This document shows positions 1 through 9,285 of a stretch of 64,000 nt of DNA, one piece after another. The stretch's first letter is position 1, and each line of letters starts with the position of its first letter. The stretch is from the NCBI RefSeq assembly GCF_000214215.1, contig NC_015559.1:372001-436000 (forward strand). Direction: 5' to 3'. The notes under the pieces were generated by a model. The model did not search any database and was not told where the DNA came from. It saw nothing but the letters and a program-made list of their open reading frames with translations. The DNA comes from Marinomonas posidonica IVIA-Po-181 (lineage in GTDB: Bacteria > Pseudomonadota > Gammaproteobacteria > Pseudomonadales > Marinomonadaceae). Both the position numbers and the translations under genes were made by a program.

Positions 1-872
1 ACCTGCTTTTCTTGGTCTGATTCATGTCGCATAAGTTTTTCTTGGCGCCATTCAATGTAAGCTTTAAACAATAACGTGATCAAAGCAATCAAGGCTAATA
101 AAGAAGCGCTGGCAAACGCCGCGGCCGCTTGGTAATCCTCATATTGCAGTTGCACATGCAGTGGTAAGGTGTTGGTTTCACCACGAATATTACCCGACAC
201 CACAGAGACAGCACCAAATTCACCCACCGCACGGGCATTGGTTAGAATGACACCATAAATGAGCGCCCATTTTATATTCGGTAAGGTGACGCGACGGAAG
301 AGTTGCCAGCCAGAAGCGCCTAAAATGACGGCGGCTTCTTCGTCTTCTCGACCCTGTTGTTGCATCAATGGAATGAGTTCTCGTGCAACAAACGGACAAG
401 TAACGAAGACGGTGACCATGACAATGCCAGGCCAAGCGAACATCAACTGAATGTCTTGGTCGTACAGCCAAGAACCGATCCAGCCATTATTGCCATACAA
501 CAATAAGTACAGTAAACCTGCCACAACGGGTGATACTGCGAAGGGGATGTCCATTAAGGTCATTAATAGTTTGCGCCCAGGAAATTCAAAGCGTGTCACT
601 GACCAAGCTAACATAACACCAAATACTAGATTGATGGGGACGGTAAGTAAGGCAACAAATAGGGTTAACCCTATAGCATGCAAGGTATCGCCTTCGAGCA
701 GGCTGGCGAAATAATGGCCAACGCCTTTAATCAATGCTTGCTGAAAGATACTGATGAGCGGCACGACCAATAGTAATATGGTCAGCAGCAAGGTGATGCC
801 GATTAGCGTGTATTTGATAAGAGGGCGATCACCAACTCTTAATTGATGAGACTGTCCTGTTTGATTAGACAT
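1..872 (-). CDS. cysW: Sulfate/thiosulfate ABC transporter permease CysW (3' end cut by window edge)
   Basis: Inner-membrane permease that pairs with CysT to import sulfate or thiosulfate delivered by the periplasmic binding protein. The reading frame begins at an ATG at 870-872 and stays open to base 1, so about 290 codons are visible and the C-terminal tail lies outside the window. Several hydrophobic segments are visible. The EAA loop that contacts the ATPase (EDEEAAVILGASGWQLFRRV) is clear, as is the GEFGAVSVVSG stretch typical of CysW. It starts 11 bases after the cysT stop, so the two are one transcript. The ATPase gene cysA would be expected just beyond the left edge; this is not seen. 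Confidence 0.93.
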   Translation of the reverse strand, partial: MSNQTGQSHQLRVGDRPLIKYTLIGITLLLTILLLVVPLISIFQQALIKGVGHYFASLLEGDTLHAIGLTLFVALLTVPINLVFGVMLAWSVTRFEFPGRKLLMTLMDIPFAVSPVVAGLLYLLLYGNNGWIGSWLYDQDIQLMFAWPGIVMVTVFVTCPFVARELIPLMQQQGREDEEAAVILGASGWQLFRRVTLPNIKWALIYGVILTNARAVGEFGAVSVVSGNIRGETNTLPLHVQLQYEDYQAAAAFASASLLALIALITLLFKAYIEWRQEKLMRHESDQEKQ

Positions 873-883
873 AGTACGACTCC

Positions 884-1741
884 CTATCGACCATGGAGGC
901 GACGTAAATAACGTGCCTGCCAAACGTTAATGGCGAACAATAAAATCAAGGAAGCCATCAAGACCACCGACGCGATGGCACTGGCCGCCGGAAAATCAAA
1001 TTCCTGTAAGCTAACAAAGATCATCAAAGAGGTAATTTCGCTCACATAAGGCATATTGCCCGCGATGAAAATAACCGCGCCAAATTCACCTAGGCTACGA
1101 GTAAAGGATAACGCAATTCCAGTCATGAGGGCTGGCCATAATGCCGGAAAAATGACTCGTCGAAATACCGCCCAATCCGATGCGCCAAGCGTCATACCAG
1201 CTTCTTCCTCTTCTGGTGAGAGTTCTTCTAGAACTGGTTGAACAGTACGAACAACAAACGGAATGCTGGTAAATGCCATGGCGAGAATAATGCCGACAGG
1301 GGTGTAAGCCACTTTAATGCCAAGGCTTGTCAACAGGTCACCATACCAGCCATTTTGTGAGTACAGTGTTGCTAGAGTAATACCGGCTACGGCGGTCGGT
1401 AACGCAAAAGGTAAGTCCACGAGGGCATCGAGAATACGACGTCCTGGGAATTCGTAACGTACCAATACCCAAGCTAATAACAAGCCAAAAAGACCGTTGA
1501 AAATAGACGCGAAAAACGCGGCCCAAAGCGTGACCTTATAACTGGCAACCACTCGCTCGTTGGTGATGACGTACCAATATTCATCCCACCCCATGTCGAC
1601 GGATTGCATGATTAATCCCGTCATAGGAAGCAGCATGATTAAACTGATGAACAGCAAAGAGGTTCCCAGACTTAAGCCTAAGCCAGGGAGTACTCGTTTG
1701 TGTTTCGGTCGGGCTTGCGCCACGTTTAAATGTGTTGCCAT
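884..1741 (-). CDS. cysT: Sulfate/thiosulfate ABC transporter permease CysT
   Basis: Inner-membrane subunit (285 aa, usual length) of the sulfate/thiosulfate importer, forming the channel with CysW. About six hydrophobic helices are visible. The EAA loop reads EEEEAGMTLGASDWAVFRR and is followed by RSLGEFGAVIFIAGN, characteristic of CysT (also called CysU). It lies between sbp and cysW on the minus strand, 135 bases after sbp. A hairpin in that gap could lower permease expression relative to the binding protein. In relatives the operon is activated by CysB under sulfur limitation; no CysB site was assigned here. Confidence 0.95.
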   Translation of the reverse strand: MATHLNVAQARPKHKRVLPGLGLSLGTSLLFISLIMLLPMTGLIMQSVDMGWDEYWYVITNERVVASYKVTLWAAFFASIFNGLFGLLLAWVLVRYEFPGRRILDALVDLPFALPTAVAGITLATLYSQNGWYGDLLTSLGIKVAYTPVGIILAMAFTSIPFVVRTVQPVLEELSPEEEEAGMTLGASDWAVFRRVIFPALWPALMTGIALSFTRSLGEFGAVIFIAGNMPYVSEITSLMIFVSLQEFDFPAASAIASVVLMASLILLFAINVWQARYLRRLHGR

Positions 1742-1829
1742 TGGCTTGCCTGTTTGCTTTGAAATGATCTATTTCGGACAGAAATAGCCAAATTAAAAGT
1801 GGTTATTAAGCGACGTTTAGAAAGTAGAA

Positions 1830-1857
1830 AAGCCGAATACGCGAGCGTATCCGGCTT
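1830..1857 (-). terminator. Hairpin between sbp and cysT (partial terminator or mRNA stabiliser)
   Basis: A 13-bp stem with one mismatch (arms 1830-1842 and 1845-1857) lies 19 bases after the sbp stop. On the minus strand it is followed by a modest T-rich run. The cysT gene follows in the same direction. The hairpin may therefore terminate part of the transcripts or protect the sbp message, giving more binding protein than permease. The role is inferred. Confidence 0.55.
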
Positions 1858-1876
1858 GGCTTTCACGAATCAAAGA

Positions 1877-2890
1877 TTAACGACGCTGAAGTTGATCCAG
1901 TTTACCGCCATTACGGAAAATCTCTTTCGTGGCTTTTGGCCATCCGCCAGCGATTTCTTCTACTGTCAATAGCGTCACTTCTGGGAATTTGTCGGCAAAT
2001 TCGGCTTTTACCACGTCATTATGAATGCGGTAATTAAAGCCTGCCAATAAACGCTGAGACGCTTCACTGTACAAGTAGCTTAGGTATTCGTGAGAAACCT
2101 CTTCTGTGTCGTGCTTCTTCGCATTCTTAGTGACAACCGCAACTGGGAACTCCGCCAAAATAGAGGTTTTAGGTACGACAACCTCATACTGATCTTCGCC
2201 ATATTGGTTACGGATGTTATTCACCTCAGATTCGAAGGTAATCAAAACATCACCTATGCCACGCTCAACAAACGTGGTGGTTGCTCCACGACCGCCAGTA
2301 TCAAACACCGCAACGTTTTTCAGTAAGTGGCTGAGGAAGTCATCAATGTTGCTTTCATTGTTTTTGCCAAAATGGTGTTGCGCATAACCATATGCAGCAA
2401 GATAGGTATAACGACCATTACCAGAGGTTTTTGGATTTGGGAACACCAAGGCAACGTCATCACGTACCAGATCACCCCAGCTGTGGATGTTTTTTGGGTT
2501 ACCTTTACGTACCAAGAATGCGGTAGTGGAGTAATAAGGTGAGCTGTTATTCGGGAATTCAGCTTTCCAATCTTCAGGAATCATGCGGGCTTTATCGTGC
2601 AGTACTTGTACGTCGGTTACCTGGTTAAAGGTCACCACATCTGCTTGCAATCCATTCATGATGGCATTGGCTTGCTTGGATGAACCGGCATGAGACTGTT
2701 TAATCTCGATTGTCTGGCCTGTTTTTTCTTGCCAATGTTTCTGGAAGGTGGGGTTGTAGGTAGCGAATAGTTCACGAGCAATGTCGTAAGAAGTGTTTAA
2801 GATGGTTTGATCGGCCGCCGACGCTTGAATAGCACCGCTAAGCAGCAAACTGCTAAGTATAGTTTTGAAAACGCCTGACTTAAATTGCAT
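1877..2890 (-). CDS. sbp: Periplasmic sulfate-binding protein
   Basis: Solute-binding protein (337 aa) that captures sulfate in the periplasm and hands it to CysT/CysW. The N-terminus is a signal peptide (FKTILSSLLLSGAIQASA, then ADQT). The mature part contains TILNTSYDIARELF, HAGSSKQANAIMNGLQADVVT in two parts, and NPKTSGNGRYTYLAAYGYA, all standard for the Sbp/CysP family. A Shine-Dalgarno GAGGTT precedes the ATG. It is the first gene of the visible cys operon and is divergent from the amt fusion. Sulfate rather than thiosulfate specificity is inferred from overall resemblance. Confidence 0.94.
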   Translation of the reverse strand: MQFKSGVFKTILSSLLLSGAIQASAADQTILNTSYDIARELFATYNPTFQKHWQEKTGQTIEIKQSHAGSSKQANAIMNGLQADVVTFNQVTDVQVLHDKARMIPEDWKAEFPNNSSPYYSTTAFLVRKGNPKNIHSWGDLVRDDVALVFPNPKTSGNGRYTYLAAYGYAQHHFGKNNESNIDDFLSHLLKNVAVFDTGGRGATTTFVERGIGDVLITFESEVNNIRNQYGEDQYEVVVPKTSILAEFPVAVVTKNAKKHDTEEVSHEYLSYLYSEASQRLLAGFNYRIHNDVVKAEFADKFPEVTLLTVEEIAGGWPKATKEIFRNGGKLDQLQRR

Positions 2891-3241
2891 GTTAACCTCA
2901 GATTTTAATGCTGGTCATTCTTAATTTGGGGTAAGAATACTTAAAAGATTTAGTTATTACAATCTCCTTAAATAAACTTTTTTGGAATATAGATAGCCGG
3001 CTTTAATGTTAGAAAATGAGGGGCTTTTAGATGCGCCTTGTTCATGCAAAAAAAGTGTAAAAGATAGGTTTTTACGTTGCCAGATAAAGAGTTGGCGTAA
3101 CTATTGAATAGCTTGTCATACCCACGGAAACCTTGGTTGATAGGCTGTATTTCTTTTTAAATGAACAACAAGGTTCATTTTTTGTATCACGTTAATTTTC
3201 GCGTGTATTATTTTGGTGCGTTATTACTTTTTAGGGTGAGC
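2891..3241. promoter_or_regulatory. Divergent intergenic region between sbp and the amt fusion
   Basis: This 350-base AT-rich gap must hold the promoters of both divergent transcripts. No convincing operator or RNA could be assigned by eye. An upstream in-frame ATG at 3161 would lengthen the amt product by 27 residues, but it has no ribosome binding site, unlike the ATG at 3242. Confidence 0.4.
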
Positions 3242-6200
3242 ATGGCAGATTTTATTTGGTTGTTAGTCACTGCGGCATTTGTCTTTGTAATGCAGGCTGG
3301 TTTTTTATGTTTAGAAAGCGGACGAATCCGCAGTAAAAATAGTATTAATGTGGCAGCCAAAAATATCTCAGATTTTATTTTATCAACCACGCTATTTTGG
3401 TTTTTTGGTTTCGGCATCATGTTTGGTGAGTCGGTTTTTGGTGTGTTTGGTATCAGTGAATTTGCATTCGATCAGAATCATACGCCATGGCAAATCAGTT
3501 TCTTTATTTTCCAAATGATGTTCTGTGGTACCGCCGCAACCTTAACCTCTGGTGCGGTGGCAGAACGCATGACTTTTATTGGGTATTTGGCCGTTACCGC
3601 GATCTTGAGCGCCTTAATTTACCCTATCGTTGGGCATTGGGCCTGGTCTGGTATTTATGGTGCGAATGGATCACAAGGATGGTTAGAGCAATTAGGTTTT
3701 ATTGATTTTGCAGGCTCGACGGTCGTCCACTCTGTTGGTGGTTGGGTAGCGCTGGCTGCCATTATGATTATTGGTCCAAGACTCGGTCGTTTTGAGCAAG
3801 GTATTCGTTTACCTCCTGGCAATAACCTCCCGCTGTCGGCCTTAGGTGCTTTGCTGATCTGGTTTGGTTGGTTTGGTTTTAATGGTGGCAGCACGCTGGC
3901 GCTGACGAATGATGTACCACTGATCATTTTGAATACCTTTATTTCAGCCGCTTGGGGCGGTTTGATTGCAGCGGGTTTAAATTACATTCGTGATGGCTTT
4001 GTGGAAGTTGGTTTTGTGCTGAATGGCACCATTGCTGGCTTGGTCGGTATTACTGCGTCCTGTCATGTGGTCTCACCTGGGGACTCAATTTTGATTGGTG
4101 GTGTATCAGGCGTTATTGTTTACTACGGCAGCTTGTTGATGGAGAAGTGGCGGCTGGATGATGCTCTTGATGTGGTGCCGGCGCATTTATTTGCTGGTGC
4201 TTGGGGCACACTTGGCGTGGCGATATTTGGAGAGCCAGCAAGGATAGATAATGGTTTAGGTTTCTGGCAACAGCTTGGTGTGCAATCATTGGGTGTGTTG
4301 GTGATTGGGTTATATTGCTTTTTGGTTGGCTATTCTTGTATCTGGTTATTGAATCGCGTTATGCCATTGCGAGCCAGTAAAGAGCAAGAAGAGCAAGGTT
4401 TGAATGTGGCTGAACACAGAGCCACAACCGAATTGTTGGATCTACTGACGTCCATGCAATATCAACAGAACAATGCGGATTTTTCTAGGCCTGTACCAGA
4501 GGAGCCTTTTACCGAAGTAGGGCAAATTGCACGTAAATACAATCAGGTTATTGATCGTGTGAGCAATGAAATTGCTCAGCGTGATGATGCCTTAATGCGT
4601 TTTCAAGAAAGTGAAATGCGCAAATCGGCAATTTTGAATTCGTCAATGGACTGCATTGTCACCATCAATCGTTTCGGTTCTGTGATTGAATTTAACCCCG
4701 CCGCAGAACGTACCTTTGGGTGTTTGAAAAAACAGGTAGAAGGCAAAAGCTTTATTGGTTTGTTTGTTTTGGAAAAGGATCGTAAGAAAATCTTTGAAAG
4801 TTTGAATTCGGGCTTCGCTTCCTCCAGTGGATTGATTTTAAACCGCCGTAACCCGTTCCATTTACAACGTGGTCCCAATCATGACTTTCCAGCGGAAATT
4901 GCCATTACTAAGGCGAATTCGGATGCGGGTTCAGACAGTGAATTTACTCTTCATATTCGTGATATGACCAAGCACGTTAAGTTGCAGGAAAGATTGAAAT
5001 TCTTAGCTTATAGTGACCCTCTAACCAGTCTCTATAATCGAACCTATTTGATGGATGCATTGGTGAGTGCGCTGTTGTTTGCAACCAAGCAAAAAACCTC
5101 AGTAGGATTGCTGTTTTTGGATCTGGATAATTTCAAAATCATCAATGACACGTTAGGACATAAAGCGGGTGATGAGTTGCTATGTGAAGTCGCCAGACGT
5201 TTGTCTATGGTCTCGGGTGAACAGGATGTGATTGCTCGATGGGGCGGTGATGAGTTCGTCTTTATGGTGACGGAAAATGTCACCGAAGCGCTGTTGCAAG
5301 AACGTGCAGAGCATATCTTGCAAGCCATGCGAGCGCCGGTACATATTGGTGCCCAAGATTTAACCATTCCAACCAGTATTGGCATTACCTTTTCGAATCA
5401 GCATGGCATCAATGCGGATCGATTGATTCAACAAGCCGACATTGCCATGTATTACGCGAAGGATAAGGGACGTGATAATGCGCAATTCTTTATGCCTGAA
5501 ATGGCCAATGTAGTGACCAAAAAATTTGGATTCGATAAAGAGATTAATGAAGCATTAGTTTCGGATCACTTTGCTTTAGTCTTTCAGCCACAAGTGGATC
5601 GAGATGGACAAGATATACAGGGATTGGAAGCGCTTATTCGTTGGCATCACCCTGACAAGGGGCTCATTTCCCCTGCGGAGTTTATACCGATTGCCGAAGA
5701 ATCGAGTTTAATTATCAAAATCGATGAATGGGTCATTGATAGTACTCTTAAGCAAATGAGTCATTGGCGAGCGCAAGGTCTGGAGATGATTCCGGTTGCA
5801 GTGAATTTATCTGGTCGTCATTTGGTGTCGGATTCTTTGGTACCGTATGTGGCGGATAAATTAGCAAGTTACCAAATCCCTGGCAGTATGTTGGAAATTG
5901 AAATCACGGAAGGCGTATTGTTACAGGACATTCAGCGCTGTGTTGAGGTATTAACAGAGTTAAAAGGCCTCAATATCAAGATTTCCATTGATGATTTTGG
6001 AACCGGGTATTCTTCTCTGAGTTATTTAAAACGTTTGCCTTTGGATACATTGAAAATCGATCAATCGTTTGTGGAAGAGTGTGATACACACACAGAGGAT
6101 GCCAAAATTTGCGAAACCATCATTCATTTAGCACGTAACCTTGAGCTGATGATTGTCGCTGAAGGGGTAGAAACCGCATCGCAAGCCGATACGTTGGCAT

Positions 6201-6298
6201 CCTTAGGCTGTGAAATATTTCAAGGTTACTATTTCTATAAACCCATGCCTGCGGATGCCATACAATCCTTGCTTAATCAGCGTCTTGTATTGAGTTAG
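3242..6298 (+). CDS. Ammonium channel/sensor fused to PAS-GGDEF-EAL
   Basis: A 1018-residue fusion. Residues about 1-375 are an Amt/AmtB ammonium channel with many transmembrane helices and both pore histidines (H163 in TVVHSVGG and H315 in VVPAHLFAGAWG). A linker and a PAS domain (about 460-580) follow. A diguanylate cyclase domain has an intact RWGGDEF (666-672). The phosphodiesterase domain has LEALIRW (E796), EIEITEG, IDDFGTGYSS and AEGVET. Both enzyme motifs look complete, so it could make or degrade cyclic di-GMP in response to ammonium. The start at 3242 has AGGGTGAG just upstream. The 3' end overlaps mnhG tail-to-tail by 26 bases. Sensing rather than bulk transport is an inference. 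Confidence 0.93.
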   Translation: MADFIWLLVTAAFVFVMQAGFLCLESGRIRSKNSINVAAKNISDFILSTTLFWFFGFGIMFGESVFGVFGISEFAFDQNHTPWQISFFIFQMMFCGTAATLTSGAVAERMTFIGYLAVTAILSALIYPIVGHWAWSGIYGANGSQGWLEQLGFIDFAGSTVVHSVGGWVALAAIMIIGPRLGRFEQGIRLPPGNNLPLSALGALLIWFGWFGFNGGSTLALTNDVPLIILNTFISAAWGGLIAAGLNYIRDGFVEVGFVLNGTIAGLVGITASCHVVSPGDSILIGGVSGVIVYYGSLLMEKWRLDDALDVVPAHLFAGAWGTLGVAIFGEPARIDNGLGFWQQLGVQSLGVLVIGLYCFLVGYSCIWLLNRVMPLRASKEQEEQGLNVAEHRATTELLDLLTSMQYQQNNADFSRPVPEEPFTEVGQIARKYNQVIDRVSNEIAQRDDALMRFQESEMRKSAILNSSMDCIVTINRFGSVIEFNPAAERTFGCLKKQVEGKSFIGLFVLEKDRKKIFESLNSGFASSSGLILNRRNPFHLQRGPNHDFPAEIAITKANSDAGSDSEFTLHIRDMTKHVKLQERLKFLAYSDPLTSLYNRTYLMDALVSALLFATKQKTSVGLLFLDLDNFKIINDTLGHKAGDELLCEVARRLSMVSGEQDVIARWGGDEFVFMVTENVTEALLQERAEHILQAMRAPVHIGAQDLTIPTSIGITFSNQHGINADRLIQQADIAMYYAKDKGRDNAQFFMPEMANVVTKKFGFDKEINEALVSDHFALVFQPQVDRDGQDIQGLEALIRWHHPDKGLISPAEFIPIAEESSLIIKIDEWVIDSTLKQMSHWRAQGLEMIPVAVNLSGRHLVSDSLVPYVADKLASYQIPGSMLEIEITEGVLLQDIQRCVEVLTELKGLNIKISIDDFGTGYSSLSYLKRLPLDTLKIDQSFVEECDTHTEDAKICETIIHLARNLELMIVAEGVETASQADTLASLGCEIFQGYYFYKPMPADAIQSLLNQRLVLS

Positions 6299-6650
6299 GC
6301 GCATGCCTTTCTCGAATACTGGCCATCAGTTCTTGTCCCTTGGTTTTCTCAAGGGCTTTGGTTCTATGATGCAGAGCGGTTTTGGCAATCATATTTGCTG
6401 CAACGGGTGCGGTAATGAGCAAGAACAAGGTGATCAAAAACTCTTGAATGGATAAAAAGCCTTTTGAGTAGCTTTGGTAGATCATGGACGCGACTAACAC
6501 ACCAGTGATGCCCAGAGTCGACGCTTTAGTCGGGCTGTGCAAACGCATATAGATGTCAGGTAAGCGTGCTAGTCCATAAGAGCCTAGCAAGAGGAAAAAA
6601 CCGCCGATCAGCAGACACACACAAACAATAATTTCGAGATAAAGTGGCAT
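6273..6650 (-). CDS. mnhG: Multisubunit Na+(K+)/H+ antiporter subunit G
   Basis: Small membrane subunit (125 aa) of the Mrp/Mnh/Pha cation-proton antiporter. Three hydrophobic segments and the family pattern GSYGLARLPDIYMRLHSPTKAST are visible. It is the last gene of the operon, 9 bases after mnhF. Its last 26 bases run into the 3' end of the convergent amt fusion. The polar C-terminal tail is ordinary for the family. Confidence 0.92.
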   Translation of the reverse strand: MPLYLEIIVCVCLLIGGFFLLLGSYGLARLPDIYMRLHSPTKASTLGITGVLVASMIYQSYSKGFLSIQEFLITLFLLITAPVAANMIAKTALHHRTKALEKTKGQELMASIRERHAPNSIQDAD

Positions 6651-6659
6651 ATTCTTATC

Positions 6660-6929
6660 CTATTCAATAATGTCGCCGCGAAGTAAGTACTTACAAAGTG
6701 CTGCTGTGCTTACAAAACCGAGCATGGCAATCAGCAAAGCGGCTTCAAAATACAAAGCCGTATTAGCGTAAATGCCATACAAGAGAATCAAAGCAATGGC
6801 ATTAATGTACATGGTATCGAGAGCCAGAATGCGATCAGACACAGTGGGTCCTACCATTAAGCGCCATAGATTCAGAATCAAGGCAATGCAGATGCAAACA
6901 GCAACAATGGTGATGGTATAAGTTAGCAT
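6660..6929 (-). CDS. mnhF: Multisubunit Na+(K+)/H+ antiporter subunit F
   Basis: An 89-residue subunit with three transmembrane segments. The motif GPTVSDRILALDTMYINAIA is the MrpF signature. Its start overlaps the end of mnhE by 7 bases, indicating translational coupling. It belongs to the six-gene mrp/pha operon transcribed right to left. Confidence 0.92.
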   Translation of the reverse strand: MLTYTITIVAVCICIALILNLWRLMVGPTVSDRILALDTMYINAIALILLYGIYANTALYFEAALLIAMLGFVSTAALCKYLLRGDIIE

Positions 6930-7408
6930 CCAAATATCTCCTTGATTGGTTTTTCATAACGCTGTTTAACGGTTTCAATCAATTCGTTTTCGCTGTCCAG
7001 ATGTAACGCATGAATATACAGCCATTGTTTGTCTTCTGACACCTCAGCACTGACGGTGCCAGGCGTTAATGAGACAGTACTGGCCAGAATGGTAATGCCA
7101 AGCTCAGATTGAATGTTAATGGGCACAGCAATAAAGCCAGGCTGCAGCTTTTTGACTGGGCCAATGATCCACAGCGCCACTTCGATGTTTGCTACCACTA
7201 TGTCTTTCATCACCATTAGCACGTAACAAAAGGCTTTCCAAGGCTTCTGGATTTTTGGGTGTTCGTCACGCATGCCATTAACCAACAATGGGATGGCAAG
7301 GGCGAAAAATAACGCCAGCACTATGTGTCCGGCACTCATGGTGTTATTTAGCAGTAACCATACGACAAACAAAAGGACAGTATGGAATGGCATAGGCAGA
7401 AGTTTCAT
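6923..7408 (-). CDS. mnhE: Multisubunit Na+(K+)/H+ antiporter subunit E
   Basis: A 161-residue membrane subunit. It has two N-terminal hydrophobic helices, then a cytoplasmic domain with ILASTVSLTPGTVSAEVSED, the MrpE hallmark. Its start overlaps the mnhD stop by 4 bases. Part of the same antiporter complex, which couples cation efflux to proton entry in the inner membrane. Confidence 0.93.
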   Translation of the reverse strand: MKLLPMPFHTVLLFVVWLLLNNTMSAGHIVLALFFALAIPLLVNGMRDEHPKIQKPWKAFCYVLMVMKDIVVANIEVALWIIGPVKKLQPGFIAVPINIQSELGITILASTVSLTPGTVSAEVSEDKQWLYIHALHLDSENELIETVKQRYEKPIKEIFGC

Positions 7409-8916
7409 CGGCTAACCCCCGGAATTAAGTCGTAGGCTGACGATTGAATATCATGCAAAGAGGTCGCTGCTTGCAAGGTGTATTCTGTTATCGCACCACC
7501 AAAGATCACTAGGATGGGTGCCGCTAATAAGAGTAGTGCTATGGCGGCAATTTCACTTTTTGACGCCGGCTCGGCATCGTTCGACGTTGAACCGCTATGC
7601 CGCCAGAACAAAGTCGTGCCAGCGCGGGAGAAAGTCACCAAAGCGCCTAAGCTGCCAATTAGAATTAATGGCCACACCCACATGGTTTGTACGGAGGATT
7701 GAGTCGCCTGCAAAATCATAACCTTTCCAACAAAGCCGGAGAAAGGTGGCATGCCGACCAAACTCAAGGCAACGATGGCAAAGGCAAAGCCTATGAGCTT
7801 TGGCTGAGTAAACATTCGAGATTTGACGAACCTGTCTTCTGCTTGGCCTCTTTGACGCGTAATCAGATCGGCTAATAAGAACAAAGCGGCTGAGGCTAAA
7901 GTACTGTGTACCATGTAATACAGCGCCGCTGAAGTGGCTTCAACGGAATTGATCGCTGCGCATGCGAGTAAGCTACCACTGGATACAATCACCAGATTGG
8001 CACTGAGGGTTCTGACACTTGGGCTGGCTAATACACCAATGCTGCCAATGGTGATGGTGAGCAACGCCAGTGGCCAGAGCCAAGGTGTGGCAATGTTTTC
8101 CAGCTCACCTGCGTGCTCGCCGAAAATCACGGTATACACTCGAAAAATACTGTAAAGGCCAACTTTCGTCATAATGGCAAATAAGGCCGCGACAGGGGCT
8201 GAGGCACTGGCGTAGGTTTTCGGTAGCCAGAAGTGCATGGGCAACATGGCGGCTTTTAAACCAAATACGACCAATAGGAGCAATGCGCCTGTTTTCGCGA
8301 GCGTTGCATCTTCGCCTTGTAACTGACCGACTTTGATTGCCATGTCTGCCATATTTAAGGTGCCTAGCGTGCCGTAGAGTATGCCTAAGCCAAACAAGAA
8401 CAAGCTAGAGCCGACCAAATTCAGGATCACGTAATGCACGGTTGCTTGTGTTTTTTGCTTACCACCGGCATGAATTAATAACGCATAGGAGGCGATCAGT
8501 AGGACTTCAAAGAACACAAACAGGTTAAAAATATCGCCGGTTAGAAAGGCGCCATTGATGCCCATCAACTGGAACATAAACAAAGGATGAAAGTAGGCAC
8601 CGCCTTTGTCTTTTCCTGCTATGGCATAAAGCATGACAGCAAAACCAAGGAAGGAAGTGAGTAATACCAGCAAACTGGATACTCGATCGGCGACTAAAAC
8701 AATGCCAAAAGGAGCTTGCCAGCCACCCAAGGCATAAAGTTGGGTGCCAGAGGTATCAATTTGAAACAGCAGTAACGCCGAACAAATCAATAAAAACAAC
8801 GTACCAATGACTGAGCTGATTCGTTGAGAGGTAATGTCTCTTGAAATCGGTGGTAGCAACATAATCGCGCCAAACAACAGCGGGATTAAAATGGGAAAAA
8901 TGCTCAAATGCTGCAT
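7405..8916 (-). CDS. mnhD: Multisubunit Na+(K+)/H+ antiporter subunit D
   Basis: A 503-residue polytopic subunit homologous to the proton-pumping NuoL/M/N subunits of complex I. About 14 hydrophobic helices are visible, with conserved patches such as FNLFVFFEVLLIASYALL and MLPMHFWLPKTYASASAP that hold the key lysine and glutamate residues. It begins directly after the mnhC stop (no spacer) and overlaps mnhE by 4 bases. One of the two likely ion-translocating subunits, together with the A subunit. Confidence 0.95.
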   Translation of the reverse strand: MQHLSIFPILIPLLFGAIMLLPPISRDITSQRISSVIGTLFLLICSALLLFQIDTSGTQLYALGGWQAPFGIVLVADRVSSLLVLLTSFLGFAVMLYAIAGKDKGGAYFHPLFMFQLMGINGAFLTGDIFNLFVFFEVLLIASYALLIHAGGKQKTQATVHYVILNLVGSSLFLFGLGILYGTLGTLNMADMAIKVGQLQGEDATLAKTGALLLLVVFGLKAAMLPMHFWLPKTYASASAPVAALFAIMTKVGLYSIFRVYTVIFGEHAGELENIATPWLWPLALLTITIGSIGVLASPSVRTLSANLVIVSSGSLLACAAINSVEATSAALYYMVHSTLASAALFLLADLITRQRGQAEDRFVKSRMFTQPKLIGFAFAIVALSLVGMPPFSGFVGKVMILQATQSSVQTMWVWPLILIGSLGALVTFSRAGTTLFWRHSGSTSNDAEPASKSEIAAIALLLLAAPILVIFGGAITEYTLQAATSLHDIQSSAYDLIPGVSR

Positions 8917-9285
8917 TTATTTATTGCCTCCAGACGACTTATTCGACACTTCATTTGGTAGTTTGGGTAAGTTGCCATCCACATGATCATTGCCCAAGTC
9001 GGCGCGAGCACGCATGGCGAGGATAACCGCGAAGGCCGTCATAGCGAACCCAATAACAATGGCGGTCAGTACTAGGGCTTGTGGTAGCGGATCACTGTAT
9101 TGTTCGGATTCGCCCAAAACGGCTGCCGCGTTTAATTTTAAACGACCGCTGGCGAACAAAAATAAATTCACGGCATAAGACAACAAAGTCAAACCAATGA
9201 CTACCGAAAAACTGCGACCACGTAAGGTTAAGAATATGCCGCAAGCTGTGAGCAAGCCGACACAAAATGCGTACAGACCTTCCAT
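8917..9285 (-). CDS. mnhC: Multisubunit Na+(K+)/H+ antiporter subunit C
   Basis: A 122-residue NuoK-like subunit with three transmembrane helices. The second ends in LNAAAVLGESEQYSDPLPQA and the third begins LVLTAIVIGFAMTAFAVILA, the MrpC/NuoK pattern. The first base of its start codon is shared with the last base of the mnhAB stop codon. It lies between the AB fusion and subunit D, the usual operon position. Confidence 0.94.
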   Translation of the reverse strand: MEGLYAFCVGLLTACGIFLTLRGRSFSVVIGLTLLSYAVNLFLFASGRLKLNAAAVLGESEQYSDPLPQALVLTAIVIGFAMTAFAVILAMRARADLGNDHVDGNLPKLPNEVSNKSSGGNK

